From Curvularia sp. ZM96 (Eukaryota > Ascomycota > Dothideomycetes > Pleosporales > Pleosporaceae), in assembly GCA_022457065.1 (NCBI GenBank), contig JAJGBQ010000002.1, positions 124,001 to 188,000 on the forward strand: a DNA stretch of 64,000 bases, given 5' to 3'. Both the position numbers and the translations under genes were made by a program. The notes beneath the pieces are model-generated. The model was given only the letters and a program-made list of their open reading frames with translations. It was not told the origin of the DNA and made no database searches. Positions 41,926-54,503 of this stretch are shown here, piece after piece. How positions within the stretch are numbered: the stretch's first letter is position 1; each line of letters opens with the position of its first letter.

Positions 41926-44729
41926 ATGTCGCGCAAGTTTCCCGCAAGCTCAGAGGGATCACCATCAACAACCGCGGTACCTGCACCGGATCTCTCCACC
42001 CTGTCACGACCAATCGCTGACCCACGAGCCCATCTTGCTGCGCCCAACATACATACGCTAGGCTCCACATCGCCAAATTGTACTTCGACTTCTTACAACC
42101 ATTTCGCATTGCCGAGTACTGCTTCTGCATGCACTTCAGAAGTTGAAAAACACGATGGCAACGGCTTGATGATTAATCCTCCATCATACTACAAACGTAC
42201 CAGTCTGCAGAGAATCCCCCGAGAACGGAGACAGGACCCTTCATGCGACAAATGCCGAGAACGCAAGGTGAAGGTAAGTATACAAGTCACAACAGACTCG
42301 CCCCGACCCAAACTAGCACATTCGTCCACCTGCCCTCCCAAACGGATCCGAACAAGGCGGTAGCTAGTTAGAGAGATACAGGAGGCTCATAGGCTATGTG
42401 GCTATTGGATATATATCTGTCCAAATATCCACGGTCCATGTCCGCGCATCAGCAAGCATGGATCCTGAGGCATCCGTGTGCTCCTATTCTACGAAGAGAC
42501 ACCATTTGTACGCATGGCTTGAGCAGGCGGATGAGGGAGTCATCTGTTAGTATCTGCTAACCTTTTTCTGTTCACAGTGCGATGGTACCAAGACTTCGGC
42601 ATGTTCACAGTGTTCTAGCCGAAATGACAAGTGTCAGTTTACCAAGGAGACAAATCACGGAATGCCCTCGATCAAGTGAGCTCTAGTGTCTTACGCAAAG
42701 TTTCAGTGTGGAAATGCTTACCTTGGACACAGGCAGGTCCAGGACCTTCAAAATCAAATTGCCGAGTTGACTCATGTAAATTCACAGCTACGGACAAAGC
42801 TGTCCGATCACAATGCCATAGATATGGACCGAAACGACTTGAAATGGCGACACTCAGAAGCATACCCCAAAGTAGTACTGGCACCCCGGCAGATAACTGT
42901 ACCCGTCTTGGACAATTTCGACCACGTTCGCAGTAGCATCCGAGAGCATGCCCGCAATGTGTTCGGCACGCCTCACCAAAATGTGTCCCGGCCTGCGGAG
43001 CCGGATTGGCCGCTGCCTGAGGTTCCCTCTCGTGCCGACTATGCGTACTTTTCCCGGTCCTTTGTCGACACTATACACGCTTGGTATCCTGCAATCCACT
43101 GGTCTACGTTCCAGCACAAAGTTGATGAGGTCTATTCTTCACGGAGCTTTGAGGGCTGCTCTCGGGAGTGGATTGGCTTGTTCTTCGCAGTACTAGCCTG
43201 TGGCTCCTTGCATCCTAGGTCCGAGCACAGTGGCATTCGGGATATGTTATTGGAGGGCCAGGCTATGTTTGAGATTGCGGCTTCTGCTCTTCAGCTCTGG
43301 TCAGAAGATCTCACCATCACACATGGCCAGGCGGCTTTAATGCTGAGCATATTTGCTTCAGAGAACAACAGACGGTCCCTAGGCTCCATCTGGCTTGCGT
43401 CTGCGGTAAGGGTCGTGCAGGAACTTCAGATAAGCCCAGAGATGGACTGTTGGTCCGCATTCGATGCAGAGATTCGACGCAGACTTTGGTGGTCCACCTA
43501 CGTTCGCGACAGGTGCGCAAAACTACCCATTCAACCTTGGCTGCTCCTAGAACTGACTGTTACATAGGATTATGTCTCTCGAGACAAATCGACCGATGCT
43601 TATCAACGAGAGTGACTGCGAGATTTCGCTTCCATCGCCGTTAGACGATCGTTACATACAGCCTAATGAGCCCATCCGTTCTTCAACGAAGCCCGTACAC
43701 TTCACTGGATTCGTAGCGACAATACACATAACACGTCTCTATGCGCCCTTGCAACAGGCCCTAAAGTCTAGCGTCATTCTTTCGCAAACGACAGAAGATT
43801 TTGATGAACAACTTCGCTCGAAGCTACTACTTCTTCCAGAAAACCACCAACCGGATTCAAATGCACTGCTCGATACCAGGGCTTTGCCAACCGTTTTCGT
43901 CCTCCTCTCTGCACGGTTCCACATGTACCGGCGCAACCTCAGTCCGTTAGCCAGTCCAGCCGCACGGGTGAATGCATTGGAGCGATGCGTCTCTATTGCC
44001 CAGGACACCGCCAAGTATGTGTCGAGAGCGTTATACAACCACACTGTTCAGGAAACTGGAAAGACGGATACAGAAAGGATAGCGGTTGTTGCCAGTAACG
44101 CTGTTTGCTTACATATGTGGCGGTGCGTTCTGGTTCTATGCTTCCGAGGTGAGTACGATGCAGCTCTGGTGTGCTTACACTTCTTAAGAGCTATTGGTTC
44201 CACACGCAAGATCAATGCAGCCTGTGGCAAGAGTATTGCTTTCTTTATAGAACGACTATTCGAGCGAATACAGCAAGGCATCGGAGGCAACAACCAGTTG
44301 GAACACGATGAGGAGATGATTGCATACCTAAGTGCGGATACCCAGGGCAGTCTGGAGCATTCTTGGGTGTGGGCAGGTACCAATATGGCTCCTTCAACGT
44401 CTCTCCACGATGTGGCGCCTGGTGCTGTGAGATCGCCAGGAGGTAACGAAACGATGCGAGATAGAAGGGCGTCACGAGCGATACCTAGCACATGGTGGAA
44501 TGGGAGTACAGAATGGGATGACTGGGGCCGGGTTGAGCACATGGTACGGCAGTTGATGGACGAGCGCCTTCACCGAAATACGCAACCGCCGACCTACTAC
44601 CCACCGCCTCATAACCCGGTCAAACGAGTACAGCTTACTCCTGACACGTATTCACCGCCAAAGCCTCTTTCAAATGCTAGTCCGGCCCCGTCGAGCGCAA
44701 GCCGTATCAGCATAGCGAATATCATTTGA
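41926..44729 (+). CDS. Zn(II)2Cys6 transcription factor with fungal_trans domain
   Basis: Exons 41926-42273, 42578-42675, 42733-43512 and 43568-44729 give 2388 nt, 795 residues. The zinc cluster is split by intron 1: CDKCRERKVK, then CDGTKTSACSQCSSRNDKC (CX2CX6CX7CX2CX6C). A coiled coil follows (VQDLQNQIAELTHVNSQL), as usual for dimerising members. The middle domain carries the fungal_trans pattern (DTIHAWYPAIHWSTF, RRLWWSTYVRDR, and NRPMLINESDCEISLP). The C-terminus is disordered and Pro/Ser-rich. Intron 1 is 304 nt, far longer than any other here; introns 2 and 3 are 57 and 55 nt. It is a nuclear DNA-binding regulator; target genes are unknown. Confidence 0.88.
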
Positions 44730-45803
44730 GGCAGGAAGAGAGGGAACGAAGATCACATACGTACAAGGAGCATTCTCGCCTGCATGAAGCTTCTCACTAG
44801 CACTCACATGAGACAAAACAGAGATACTGTATCTTTCTGGCCAGTTCCGGTTCACAGTGATTTCTGTCACGAAGGGATGGACATAATTGCATTGTCTCAT
44901 ACAGTGCAGCGCTGCTCTTGATCCAAGTAGAGGCACTGCTTGTGGGAAGCCCAAGATTCAAAGGTCCTTCGCATCTTCAAGATTAGGTGTAGATTGTTGA
45001 GAGAAGGCCGAGTTTGGTGCTGTATGCCGCTCCAGCCGTCGTCGCCCATGCAAGGGAAATCCCCATATTGTTGAGTCTCTGATTCATTTGCCACCCCAAG
45101 TTCATGATGTCTCAGCAGCAGGGATAGAAACGTCTATTTTGTGTCATCACAAGTGGTCTGAGTAGGCTGCAATCGATGCTTTTCCCCAGACAAGCTCTGC
45201 AGTCCACCCCGCCGGAAAATGCTTATGTAAGTACGTACTTTGACCATCCCTCTGTTGTCTCAACGTAGGTAACGTTGTGAGTGATATTATCGATTATCGC
45301 GTTGTAAGAAATAGTACATGGTGCGCGAATGCGTAGTTTATTCAAGGTTTTCCTCCTGTGACAGCTGAGCATAGTGGATCCACTGCACCGCCCACCGATC
45401 ACAAGTCTAGGATTAGTCTATGCCGCACTTCGCACACTACGGTGCGCCATCACAAGTAGTGCGCATCGCGTAATACGAGCCAAGGAGAGGAGAGGATGGC
45501 TATTTAAAGAAATCTTCCTGCAGTACCTCGATAACCCTGAAATAGCTCTCTGACATTCCCTTGGTAGGTACCTGGTGAGCTTTCTAGACTAATTTAAGGT
45601 CTTTGGTTGGAAGGTGGCTACTTGGCACCACCTCGGTGGGATGCGACAAATACTATTAAAGGCAAAGAGTCTAGAACGATTCAGTCACCAAATATATCCC
45701 AATATTTTGCCCTCGCAGTGCGCGTTGTCTATATCATTCCTGTTAGCCGAACCAAGCACAACAAGTCCGCTAACCACTGCACACACTAGAGTCCAACGCC
45801 AGA
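44730..45803. other. Intergenic, no gene seen
   Basis: 3' flank of the regulator, then AT-rich sequence with the promoter of a possible small gene at 45804. No repeat or RNA gene recognised. Confidence 0.45.
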
Positions 45804-46151
45804 ATGCAAACAGCAGCAAGAACGACAAGCAAAAAGGGTGATGTGAGCGGTTCGAAGATTATGTCTGGTCAAGCATACGACCAGGCCAATCCATCCACAT
45901 TGTTAGGTGCTCAAAAGCCGGGTGCACATACTCAAGATGAACTCGCTTTTTTACCCCCTCTACCGCCATCTCCAGTCCTTGGGGCCCCAGAGGCCGATGC
46001 TATTGCTACCAGTATGTCAAATAAAGTTGCCCAATCACGATCAGATACGGCAACATCTGCAGTCTATGGATTTTGTGTTACCTGTGGGGAAGTGTCAAGA
46101 CATCATACCTGTGGTTGTGGAAGACATGAAGAAAACCACAATGACGCTTGA
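45804..46151 (+). CDS. Possible small Cys-rich protein
   Basis: 115 residues from ATG 45804 as a single frame, or 98 if the in-frame 51-nt intron 46012-46062 (GTATGT to CTGCAG) is removed. The C-terminus shows CVTCGEVSRHHTCGCGRHEE, which could bind one zinc ion. The N-terminal half is disordered with a PPLPPSP stretch. No family is recognised. Confidence 0.4.
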   Translation: MQTAARTTSKKGDVSGSKIMSGQAYDQANPSTLLGAQKPGAHTQDELAFLPPLPPSPVLGAPEADAIATSMSNKVAQSRSDTATSAVYGFCVTCGEVSRHHTCGCGRHEENHNDA

Positions 46152-48316
46152 GAGGAATGATCATAACGAAGTTCAACGAGAGTATCTATGCGCATGTTCG
46201 GCGGGTTGGTGCTAATGCAGGAACATCAAATGCATAAGAATTGTTACTTGTCCAGACTGATACACAAGCCCAAGCAAGGCTCTTTCTGCTCGAATTCAAT
46301 TTCCTTCAATGTTTGTGACTGGAACCCATCTTGGCCTTCTAGATCCTACATTCTGCATACAGTGTCCGTCATTCTGCACCCAGTCCTGTTGGCATAAATG
46401 TTGAAAGATACAAAAACATCAGCATACTTGCTAACGGGGTTCAATCGAGGTTTATTCCACTACCCAGCAGAACCGAATGCTATGCAGGCTCCATCATGTC
46501 AAAAAGTAAGACCTCAGCGTCTACAGTCGCCTTGGAACAACGTTAGAACGGATAGGATTATGTACTGCATCTAATGTGACAAACCGCATTTATCGCTTAA
46601 TCTGTATTCCCTAGCCCGAAAGTAAGTATTGTAAGTTGGGTGTTTGCTTAGACTTCCTTACACTGCAGTGACATTTGCTGGGCAACTTACGTGGGTTTGT
46701 TGATATTTGGTGCACCACGCCTTGACCACATACCGAACATGAGTGCATTTGTATTGTACTTGCGTGTAGTCGCACATTGTCAGATGAAAAAGAATGGCAA
46801 GTGACTGTAGAAGAGAACTGCAGAAATAGGGACAAAATGAGAACAGATACCCCGACCGACAGAGGACACAGCCCGTTGATATATGGTCATGAAATTGCAA
46901 AATTACAAGTGGTTTCATATACAGCCAAACGCAAGGAAAAGGGACGGATACAATCGTTCAGGTATCCACAGAACTGGAACCTGTGTTAAACGAGTCTAGT
47001 CCATCCGTGCCATGCATCCTTGCGCCATATGCATTTTCCGCAAGACCCGGTTGCCATGGGTTGTCGAGATTTTTGCACGCCAGAGGCGGGTGGGGCGCTC
47101 ATATTTGACTCTGTGCGCTTCTCCATTTGGCCGCTAAGCGGGTGTATGCAATGCTCCCACGTCTAATTGTTAAGATGATAGTGTGAGTGACAAATATGGG
47201 CTTGATCTTCAGGGATCTGCAAGTCACTCTCTGGCGCCATGCATGTGATCTGCATTCCTCAACTACAGGGATTCCTTGCGACGCTACACGAGCACCGCTC
47301 ACGCGTAGAGCAACCAATGTGGCGCGGTTAGTGGGCAAAGATGACGCGGCGGTTAAGATGATGCATGGTTTCGGCTCCATCAAAGTCAGCCACATTATGG
47401 GCGATATATGGCATGTCCGTTTTACTTCCTCTGCCAGATACACGACCTGTGGCATCAACGCATTGTATAATCCCATCCTCTCCACTCCACTACGGGTATC
47501 GTTTACCCAAGATCCCAAAGCGGATGAAATAGTTGTGTAAAACGAGTGTGATCAAAACCAAGCTTTTCAACTTATCCATTCACATTCATTTCACAGGAAA
47601 GACGGGAATGTCACGCCAAGATTTGAATATGTCGTAGCAGTGACAATAGGGCTGGGAGCGCTGATGTGTTTCAATCGATCTGACTCACATGATCCGATCT
47701 GATTAGGTTATACTGAAGTCAGGTGGTGAAGAGGGAATACTCAGCTGATCTAGGTTGACTAGTCGAAACCGAGTAAGAGCACCTAATCAAATCCACCTGT
47801 ATTTTGGACAGTGGATGTGGGACCGTCCACCTCAATCAGAACTCCTTGGTTCGAACTCCTCTCAGCTTCGAAAGATATCATCCCATTATCGATAGTCGAT
47901 TCTAAGCCCTTTTTAGTTTGATTTAGGAGATCATTCTACCTGGGGTAGACTCTGGAGACAACACTGACGATGTAGAAAGCAGTTTATTTTGATCAAGTTT
48001 TACCTAGTGTTGGTCTATTTATGATAGTGGCAAAGTAATAAGACATTAAGAAATGTCCAATCCGACCATGGCTTCCTGTCCCCAGCAAGCGTGAAACCAA
48101 ACTTGCTTAGACGCTCTACCCAAGCGTCGAAAACTTTATTAGTCATGTGAAGATCCGTCACATGAGGAAGGGCATCTACTCCTGAGATAGCGCATTCTAA
48201 TGTACTTGCTGGCATTTCGCAGGAGCAACGATACATCAAAGCAAGAACATGCACAGTGCTCCGCTTGTGCAAAAACTCTTTCTCCCTAATTCTCTGCGGC
48301 TCCTGGTACTGTCCGA
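46152..48316. other. Intergenic, one unsupported frame
   Basis: A plus-strand frame at about 47187-47540 (WRHACDLHSSTTGIPCDATR, YTTCGINALYNPILSTP) has no ATG-backed model or family. The rest, including 47540-48000, shows nothing I can name. Confidence 0.35.
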
Positions 48317-49503
48317 TCATAGTTTTGACTCCGAGAAACCTAAACTCTGATTCTGACCTTGTCCTCTCGCCAGGGCTGCGTGGCTTTTGGAAAAGGTGTT
48401 GTTGGCGATGGCAGCAATAGTACTGACGTCTAAGGCAAGAGCGAATGACCCAACAAGCCCGGCGAGACGCCTTTTCCCACCAGATCCCTGGCATGAAAGA
48501 AGTTGCAATGACTCTTGCTGCGTCTCGTAGGAAGTCCCTCCTCCTACAGCTGCAACAGGAAGTGATGGGAAGAACATCGTCAGCCTGAGCTCCTTCACAG
48601 TTGAGTCATACTCTGGTGTGAGGTGGCTCCAGGATCCCTCAGCCACACTAGCAGCATCTTGGCCACAGCTTATAAACATAGCTGCTACGATGTTGGCAGT
48701 ATTTATGTTACAACCGAACTGTCCATTGCGAATGCCACCTTCCTTCAGCAAGAGGATCGCCTGGTACAACCGTTCGCTCGTACAACCAAGGACTTCTTGG
48801 CATACAATATCTGACAGCCTAGCCCAAACAATAACTTGTACTCCCCGGGCTCTTTCACATTGCCCCAGGATGGCTTTTTATCTGAAGCCATTTGGCCCTC
48901 GATGACAATGTTTTGAATGCGCAGATCCTTTGCAATGGCCGATGCGATGAATCGATCGCACACCTGCTGTGTAGCAATAGTGACCATGTTCTGTCCTGCA
49001 GCATCCCCACAGGTATAGCTAAAATGGACGTGGACATTGGATCCAATGATGTGAGGTGTGAGCTTCTGGAGACGGGCGTAGCGACTTGTACTCTCGGCGT
49101 CTCGTACGAACTGGCTATGCAGATGCGGCAACAGTACTGCAAAAGCAACTGCATCCGCCGTATCTGCAAACATGAAGACCGGAGCTCGAGACATGCCCTC
49201 ACCGAGCACCTGAAAGTGGACACCACCACAGCGGTGGAGTGCCTTACTTCCACGTGAACAGCTAGCCACTAGTGTTGGCTCAACAGTCGCTAGGGGGGCG
49301 TAGAAATCATCGTCGGTGTCTTCAGAGCCTTGGATTCGCAAAGGACCTGCCAGGCCTACGGGAACTTTCGTGTAACCAACAAAATTCTCAATGCGAACTT
49401 GATCATGCTCGCCTTTGAGAGCCTGAATGTGGGGAATGCGGCTGAGAACAGAGCGGAACTTGTCTGTGCGCTGTGTTTCGGCTTCCATGTTATCAGGAGG
49501 CAT
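48317..49503 (-). pseudogene. HMG-CoA reductase-like catalytic domain, one frameshift
   Basis: Starts at ATG 49503. Motifs in order: ENFVGYTKVPVGLAGPL, ATVEPTLVASCSRG (catalytic Glu), GDAAGQNMVT, SDKKPSWGN (catalytic Lys), NGQFGCNINTAN, GQDAASVAEGSWS (catalytic Asp), PVAAVGGGT and FSKSHAALARG (catalytic His). HMG-CoA reductase makes mevalonate from HMG-CoA using NADPH. At about 48841-48850, after the KEP residues, the frame shifts; one missing base would bring GVQVIVWARLSDIVCQEVL into line with the second half. The total of 1187 nt would be 396 codons with that base. The membrane/sterol-sensing region is absent, as in small reductase-like proteins of secondary metabolism. A sequencing error cannot be excluded. 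Confidence 0.88.
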
Positions 49504-50892
49504 AGTCAAAAGAAGAGGGGTACGAGCGGGTCATTGAGCGTATGAGTAGCTATACAAAGCGCTTTTGTACACGAGCCAAGGATAGAAGCAAGGTTCAGTA
49601 GCCATGCATAGTCTTGTTATGTGCTGCAGAGCTACTCGTGTGACTGGCTGCACTGGACTTGGTCACTCGTGTAAGCATAGAGGAATTACTTGATGTAGCA
49701 GAACACACTTTGCATGAACTTGAGTGAAGGCGGGCAGCTAAGACAGCTGCCACGTCTACATGCACTAATACTGCTGCGAATTAGCTTAGCGCTTGTGTAT
49801 CATAGCATGTAAGACTTGCTTGAGTAAGTCTAGATAGTTCCTAACGCCATTCTCACCTTTCTCCCAGGTAAGCGCGCCACCACGAGTGGTACGTAGCACC
49901 CATGCGCAGACTACGCAGGAAATGTGCCGCGTTCCACAAGTGGTGATTATGTACTCAAATCGAGAATGGCAATGATAGGAAACTAGAGGCTTCATCTCGG
50001 GAGTCAGCAACACTAAGCAGGACAAAAACTGATGTGAGGTGAAGACGAATGCAAGAGCGGAGACTACCTCCTCGGGCAGTTGTAATTTTCAGTTCCTGTA
50101 CCGAGTACTCCGTAAGCAGACGGCCTTTGGTCTCACGCTAAGCCATAACCGGTATAGCCTGAAAGCAACCCTGCGCAAATGGTACTAGTGAGCGTTGCAA
50201 TGGCTTGGCCTTCTTTCAAGCACTTAGACTCGCTAATGCATGATGTTTACATTGTACAATTTTTGAATGAACAAGTATACTACTACACCAGGCGGGTCCA
50301 TGCCCCACGTAGCGAGTGGCCCATGTATCCTCGAATTGGGTTCCGTTCCGGATCATGTCATGGCGCGGTCAGTAAGCCCCAGAATACAGCTCATTCCAAG
50401 AACTATTCGTCATCCACTAGCCGCAATCACCCGGCAACGTTGTCCCGTACGTACCCGAAGCCATGACGACGTGCCCGGAGTGTACTTGCGTCGCTCATGT
50501 ACCTCACTGGATTGAATGCGCAACAAATAAGTTGACGTTTGGTGACCGTGCTGTACGAATGAACACAGTGCACGTGTCATGCAATTGCAAATGGATGAAG
50601 CTACTTGGTAACGTGCGACCCTCATTGAACCATTTTTTGGCTGAATTCGTAACGTAGCTGTGTTATGCCTAGTGGTATGGAATCGCCACCTCGCATTATC
50701 TAGGCTAGGCGCAGTACCAGCAAGATTGGCACTACTCAGGATCAACCCACCTGCACTATGGGACTTGCGAATCAATTTGAAATATATAGACCCCGAATGT
50801 TGTTACACTGTGCTTCTCTATGTTTGCAACACTTTCCAATAACTCTGGTTCTAGAGTGAATCATTGTACTTCCAATACCATTGTTCCTCTCT
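49504..50892. other. Intergenic, no gene seen
   Basis: Short frames on both strands (for example 49786-50025 minus and 50179-50515 plus) overlap each other and show no recognisable features. Confidence 0.45.
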
Positions 50893-51872
50893 ATGATGGA
50901 AAGTGTCAATGATATATGTGAGGATACCAACGATCCGCTGTCAGAATGTCGGGAACCAGAGCTCAAAAATGCTCTCGGGCGGATGCCTCAGCGGCACTCA
51001 AAACATGGCGGCTCCAATCAGCACCATCGCAGTGAGTCCACGAACCCAGTTATCACAATAGCCTGAGCAGTGGCAATAGATTGGTCCTGACATTACGAAG
51101 GGAATTCGGGTAACGCCAGATGCAACTTGCTTCACTTACGAAAACAGTGCGCAGATACCAAGACGTCACTCTCAGCATCAGCAAAAGAGGCTTCTGCAGT
51201 GATACCAGCAGCAACAATGGTGATAATCAAAGCGACGACAATGTCGATACTGATGATAGCCGGAATGTGCGACTGGACCGCAGGCGTAAACATTTTTCAT
51301 CGTTTGAGCCACGTTCCCGGAGGCAGCACAACACAAACCCAGCATCACCAACCAAGCGATTTCATACATTGGCTCGAAAGCGCCAGAAACAAGCCTTTAC
51401 TAGGAACTCCATCCACAGTAGGAGAAACCACATCGCTGAGCCCAATAGCACCAAACAGCCAAGGTTGTCCCTAGATACCTGCAGCTTGCGCAAACATGGA
51501 AAAAATTCGAGTGGCAGGACTGAACATATGGACGATGAATACGAGGTGGAGCAAATCATTGCGGCCCGTCTCAACGGCACAAACCTCCAATACCGTGCTA
51601 AATGGGTAGGATACAAGGAGGACTTGACGTGGTATAATGCATCCAACTTCAAAAATAGTCCATACAAGTTACTAGACTTCCATGCAGCCAATCCATCGCA
51701 ACCAGGCCCCCCATGTAGACTTGGTATATGGAAACATTGCTGGGACAACGACGAAGATGCGCCTACGCATCAGAATGATGAGAAGCCAGGTCATTTGCGT
51801 GTACGTAGGGGAAATTGCAGTGGAAATGGGAGCAAGAATCGTGGCCGCTGTGCGCACTCATGTTTTCCATGA
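50893..51872 (+). CDS. Chromodomain protein, probable two exons
   Basis: Exon 2 is clear: 51148-51872 with a C-terminal chromodomain (about 51530-51720). It reads EYEVEQIIAARL, LQYRAKWVGYKED and LTWYNASNFKNSPYKLLDF, then PGPPCRLGIWKHCW. The aromatic-cage positions Tyr/Trp/Trp are present, so methyl-lysine binding is plausible. A basic disordered region precedes it (LDRRRKHFSSFEPRSRRQ). Exon 1 at 50893-51031 is inferred from a GTGAGT donor and an AAAACAG acceptor that keep phase (116-nt intron; total 864 nt, 287 residues). Alternatively translation starts at ATG 51120. Chromodomain proteins of this shape are often multicopy and transposon-associated in fungi. Confidence 0.65.
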
Positions 51873-52872
51873 ATTTCAGGCGGTTTGGAAAAGGTTGCTA
51901 TCAGTCATGCTCATACGACTTCACAGTACTTACTGTATGGCTTCGAGGAAAGTTGACAAACCATCTTCAACTGGCTCAAATATTTCACTCTGCCAAGGTC
52001 AGTTGACTAAGATGGCTGGTTCAGTTGAGGGCACGAGATTGGATTGTGTCAGCATTTGTGAGGATACAGGGCTTGCATCCATAAGTCCAATGATGGAGAC
52101 TAGAAACTTCGATTAGTTACCTTACAAAGCGATGGAATAAAGAGCTCATGCCCTAGTTTAACTACCTATTCAACAGAGCCCCTCACCGCGTTCACTACAT
52201 CGTTGTATCTCGTGAAGCTGGCCAGTCAGCTGGCACGACTGAGCCAGGTCTGTAGCACACGCCAACCGCGAATCGCGATGTTGCAGAAGCTTCCTTCCAG
52301 AAGAGGCGAAGCAGAAAGGAAATATGAGCCACGAGGCCTCTGCACTGAAATCCGTATGCCTCGTTCGCCTCGATATTTTAGGGAAGTCAGGACCAATATG
52401 CGCACTCAATTTTGAGCTTCACATGCTTCAAACATGATGTCTGAAGACAAAACGGGAGCCCAGACCGTATTTGATGGCGTTCGGCATGTCAATGGCACCA
52501 CGTGATGGCTCTTGTGTGGGGGACTGCATTGTAATGGCTACTATTTTAGGTTGATTGCAGGAATTGCGGCAACTCGGATTACGCGTCTTGACACAGAGCT
52601 GAAGGCATTTGCATAACGGACGCGCTCGTTTGCCAGGTATGATTCGTGCCACAACTTGACCCTTCAATATCCCAATTCATTCAGCATGAAAACATGTCGG
52701 AAATGCTTCACTTTCAGAATGAGCGCCGGGAGAGAACACTTCATAAGGAAGCCCATTCCGAGGCTACTGCTCAGTTTAGTCCAGCGAGGCAAATATATAA
52801 GCCTCCATCTGTACCTTTCAATCAAATCAGAAACCACTATTCACTCAGTCTTCACTCGTTCACAGAGCCAGA
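51873..52872. other. Intergenic, no gene seen
   Basis: Open stretches at 51682-52116 and 52203-52415 lack recognisable composition. The end of the region is the promoter of the small membrane gene. Confidence 0.4.
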
Positions 52873-53356
52873 ATGTCAATCACGTCCTTGCCAGAAATGA
52901 AACGCGTCTCTCATAGAGACTCAGTGGCCGATCACAGAGGACAGTAAGTTTTACGTAGTCGCTTTTCCTATAAAGCTGACCAAACCCAACAGATGGCCCC
53001 TTAGGGAATGCATAGCTCTTTTCGTGTTGTATCTGTTGATCTCGTTCACACGAATGGTGCTATTTGTCCTCGAAATAGCGGCTCTATACTACTTGGTTAT
53101 CGCGTTTTTGAAGATATCCGGTTGGTACCAGGAAGACGAAAATCCTTGGATTATTCAACAGATGTTAAGATCGGAGATATTCTACACTCTTGTACCCAAA
53201 CTGTTACAGACAAGAGAAGGAAAGACGATCCTCTCCTTGGCGGAAGACGAGTGGTTGAGAGACCACTCAGGTGCACGTCAAACAAGGATGGTGCTCGCGG
53301 AGCAAGGATCACGTGACTACCATCCTCCCAAGTCTTGGCCTCTGGAAATCCAGTAG
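52873..53356 (+). CDS. Small single- or two-pass membrane protein, two exons
   Basis: Exons 52873-52943 and 52993-53356 give 435 nt, 144 residues. The 49-nt phase-2 intron runs GTAAGT to CAACAG. The N-terminus is short and charged (MKRVSHRDSVADHRG). A long hydrophobic stretch follows (CIALFVLYLLISFTRMVLFV, then LEIAALYYLVIAFL), enough for two membrane helices. The last 85 residues are soluble and charged (EDENPWIIQQMLRSEIFYTL). No family is recognised. Confidence 0.55.
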
Positions 53357-54503
53357 CGTGAGGAAGGCCATCCTCTTCTCGAAACTATTCCCTGGCTAGA
53401 AGGCATGAAAAGTCAGGACTAAAATCAATGATTGTAAGGGATCGTCTTACAACAGACAAAAGGATTTCTCCCTAGCTGCTGACCGCGAGTGGTCGAGGAT
53501 GCGCTCGACCCACTGTCAGCATGATGATCCTTGCGGGGCAAGGATTACGTGATTACCCTCTCGCCAAGACACACCATCCCTGGGACGGCAGCCATCACGA
53601 ACTTTGCTGACATCCCAGTGATGTAAGGGATGGATGGGATGCAAGGACTGGAAGCAATAAAGATACAAGGATAGATGGATTTCATTATTTACTCTCGTTG
53701 TGGTCGACTCAAATTTGTACTTGCTTACAAGTTCCTTTTCTAAGGTTTACACTTTGTTTTTCTATTTTAGAATTGATTGTCTTTACCATCGGTTGAACAT
53801 CCATATCTCATTTCCACCAGGATTACTTGGCAATCGCGCGGACACCTGCTAACAGCTATCTCGCCCCAACCCGGATCGAGACTTAGTAAAGTATAGCATC
53901 ACCCTGTGTAACAGCTCGCTCAAAATCCCTTTCCAATTCACCTGCGAGTATCGCGCCGCAGTGAAGCAAAGTCGTTCAGCTAAAAAGACATCTCAAAGCG
54001 TGAAACGCATAGACATTTGTATTCGGAAACTCACTCGTATATTGGCTCACAACAACCAAGTTTTGCAGCAAGTGATACAAAGGTATAAATTACGGTTCAA
54101 AGCCAGTTGATCGGATCCATGATGAGATCGACCTATCCGGTATCTGATAAGATGCCGGACAGTCAAGGACCAGCTGAACACTCAAACGGAGTTAGTCTAA
54201 AGGGGTGTATCTTAATAAACCTCGTTCGTCGCTATGTTTCATATATATCATAGGGTCGAAACATTATGTAAATTCATAACCAGAAAGAAGGGAACAGAAG
54301 GAAGGACAGATGTTAAGACTGGGAGGTTTCGCGCGGAGTTGATTTATAAAGATGTACCTGAACTGCTTTTACAGTAATTTGCAAAAATGTAAAACTCCTT
54401 CACAGATAGGAATTATAGTGGAGAGAAAAGTCTATTCAGAGTGTATTCATTGGGTGAAGGAGACAGGATAACATAACAATGCTAAGCAATACACGCCAGG
54501 CAG
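53357..54503. other. Intergenic with a short diverged duplication
   Basis: A segment at about 53512-53575 resembles the 3' end of the small membrane gene (about 53285-53335): both contain GC(A/G)GGCAAGGAT-like and CGTGA(C/T)TACC blocks. No gene seen; long AT-rich stretches follow to the C2H2 gene. Confidence 0.4.

Noticed and set aside
42631..43196. Alternative frames over the second regulator
   Set aside because: They overlap the zinc-cluster and fungal_trans exons, which have motif and splice support.
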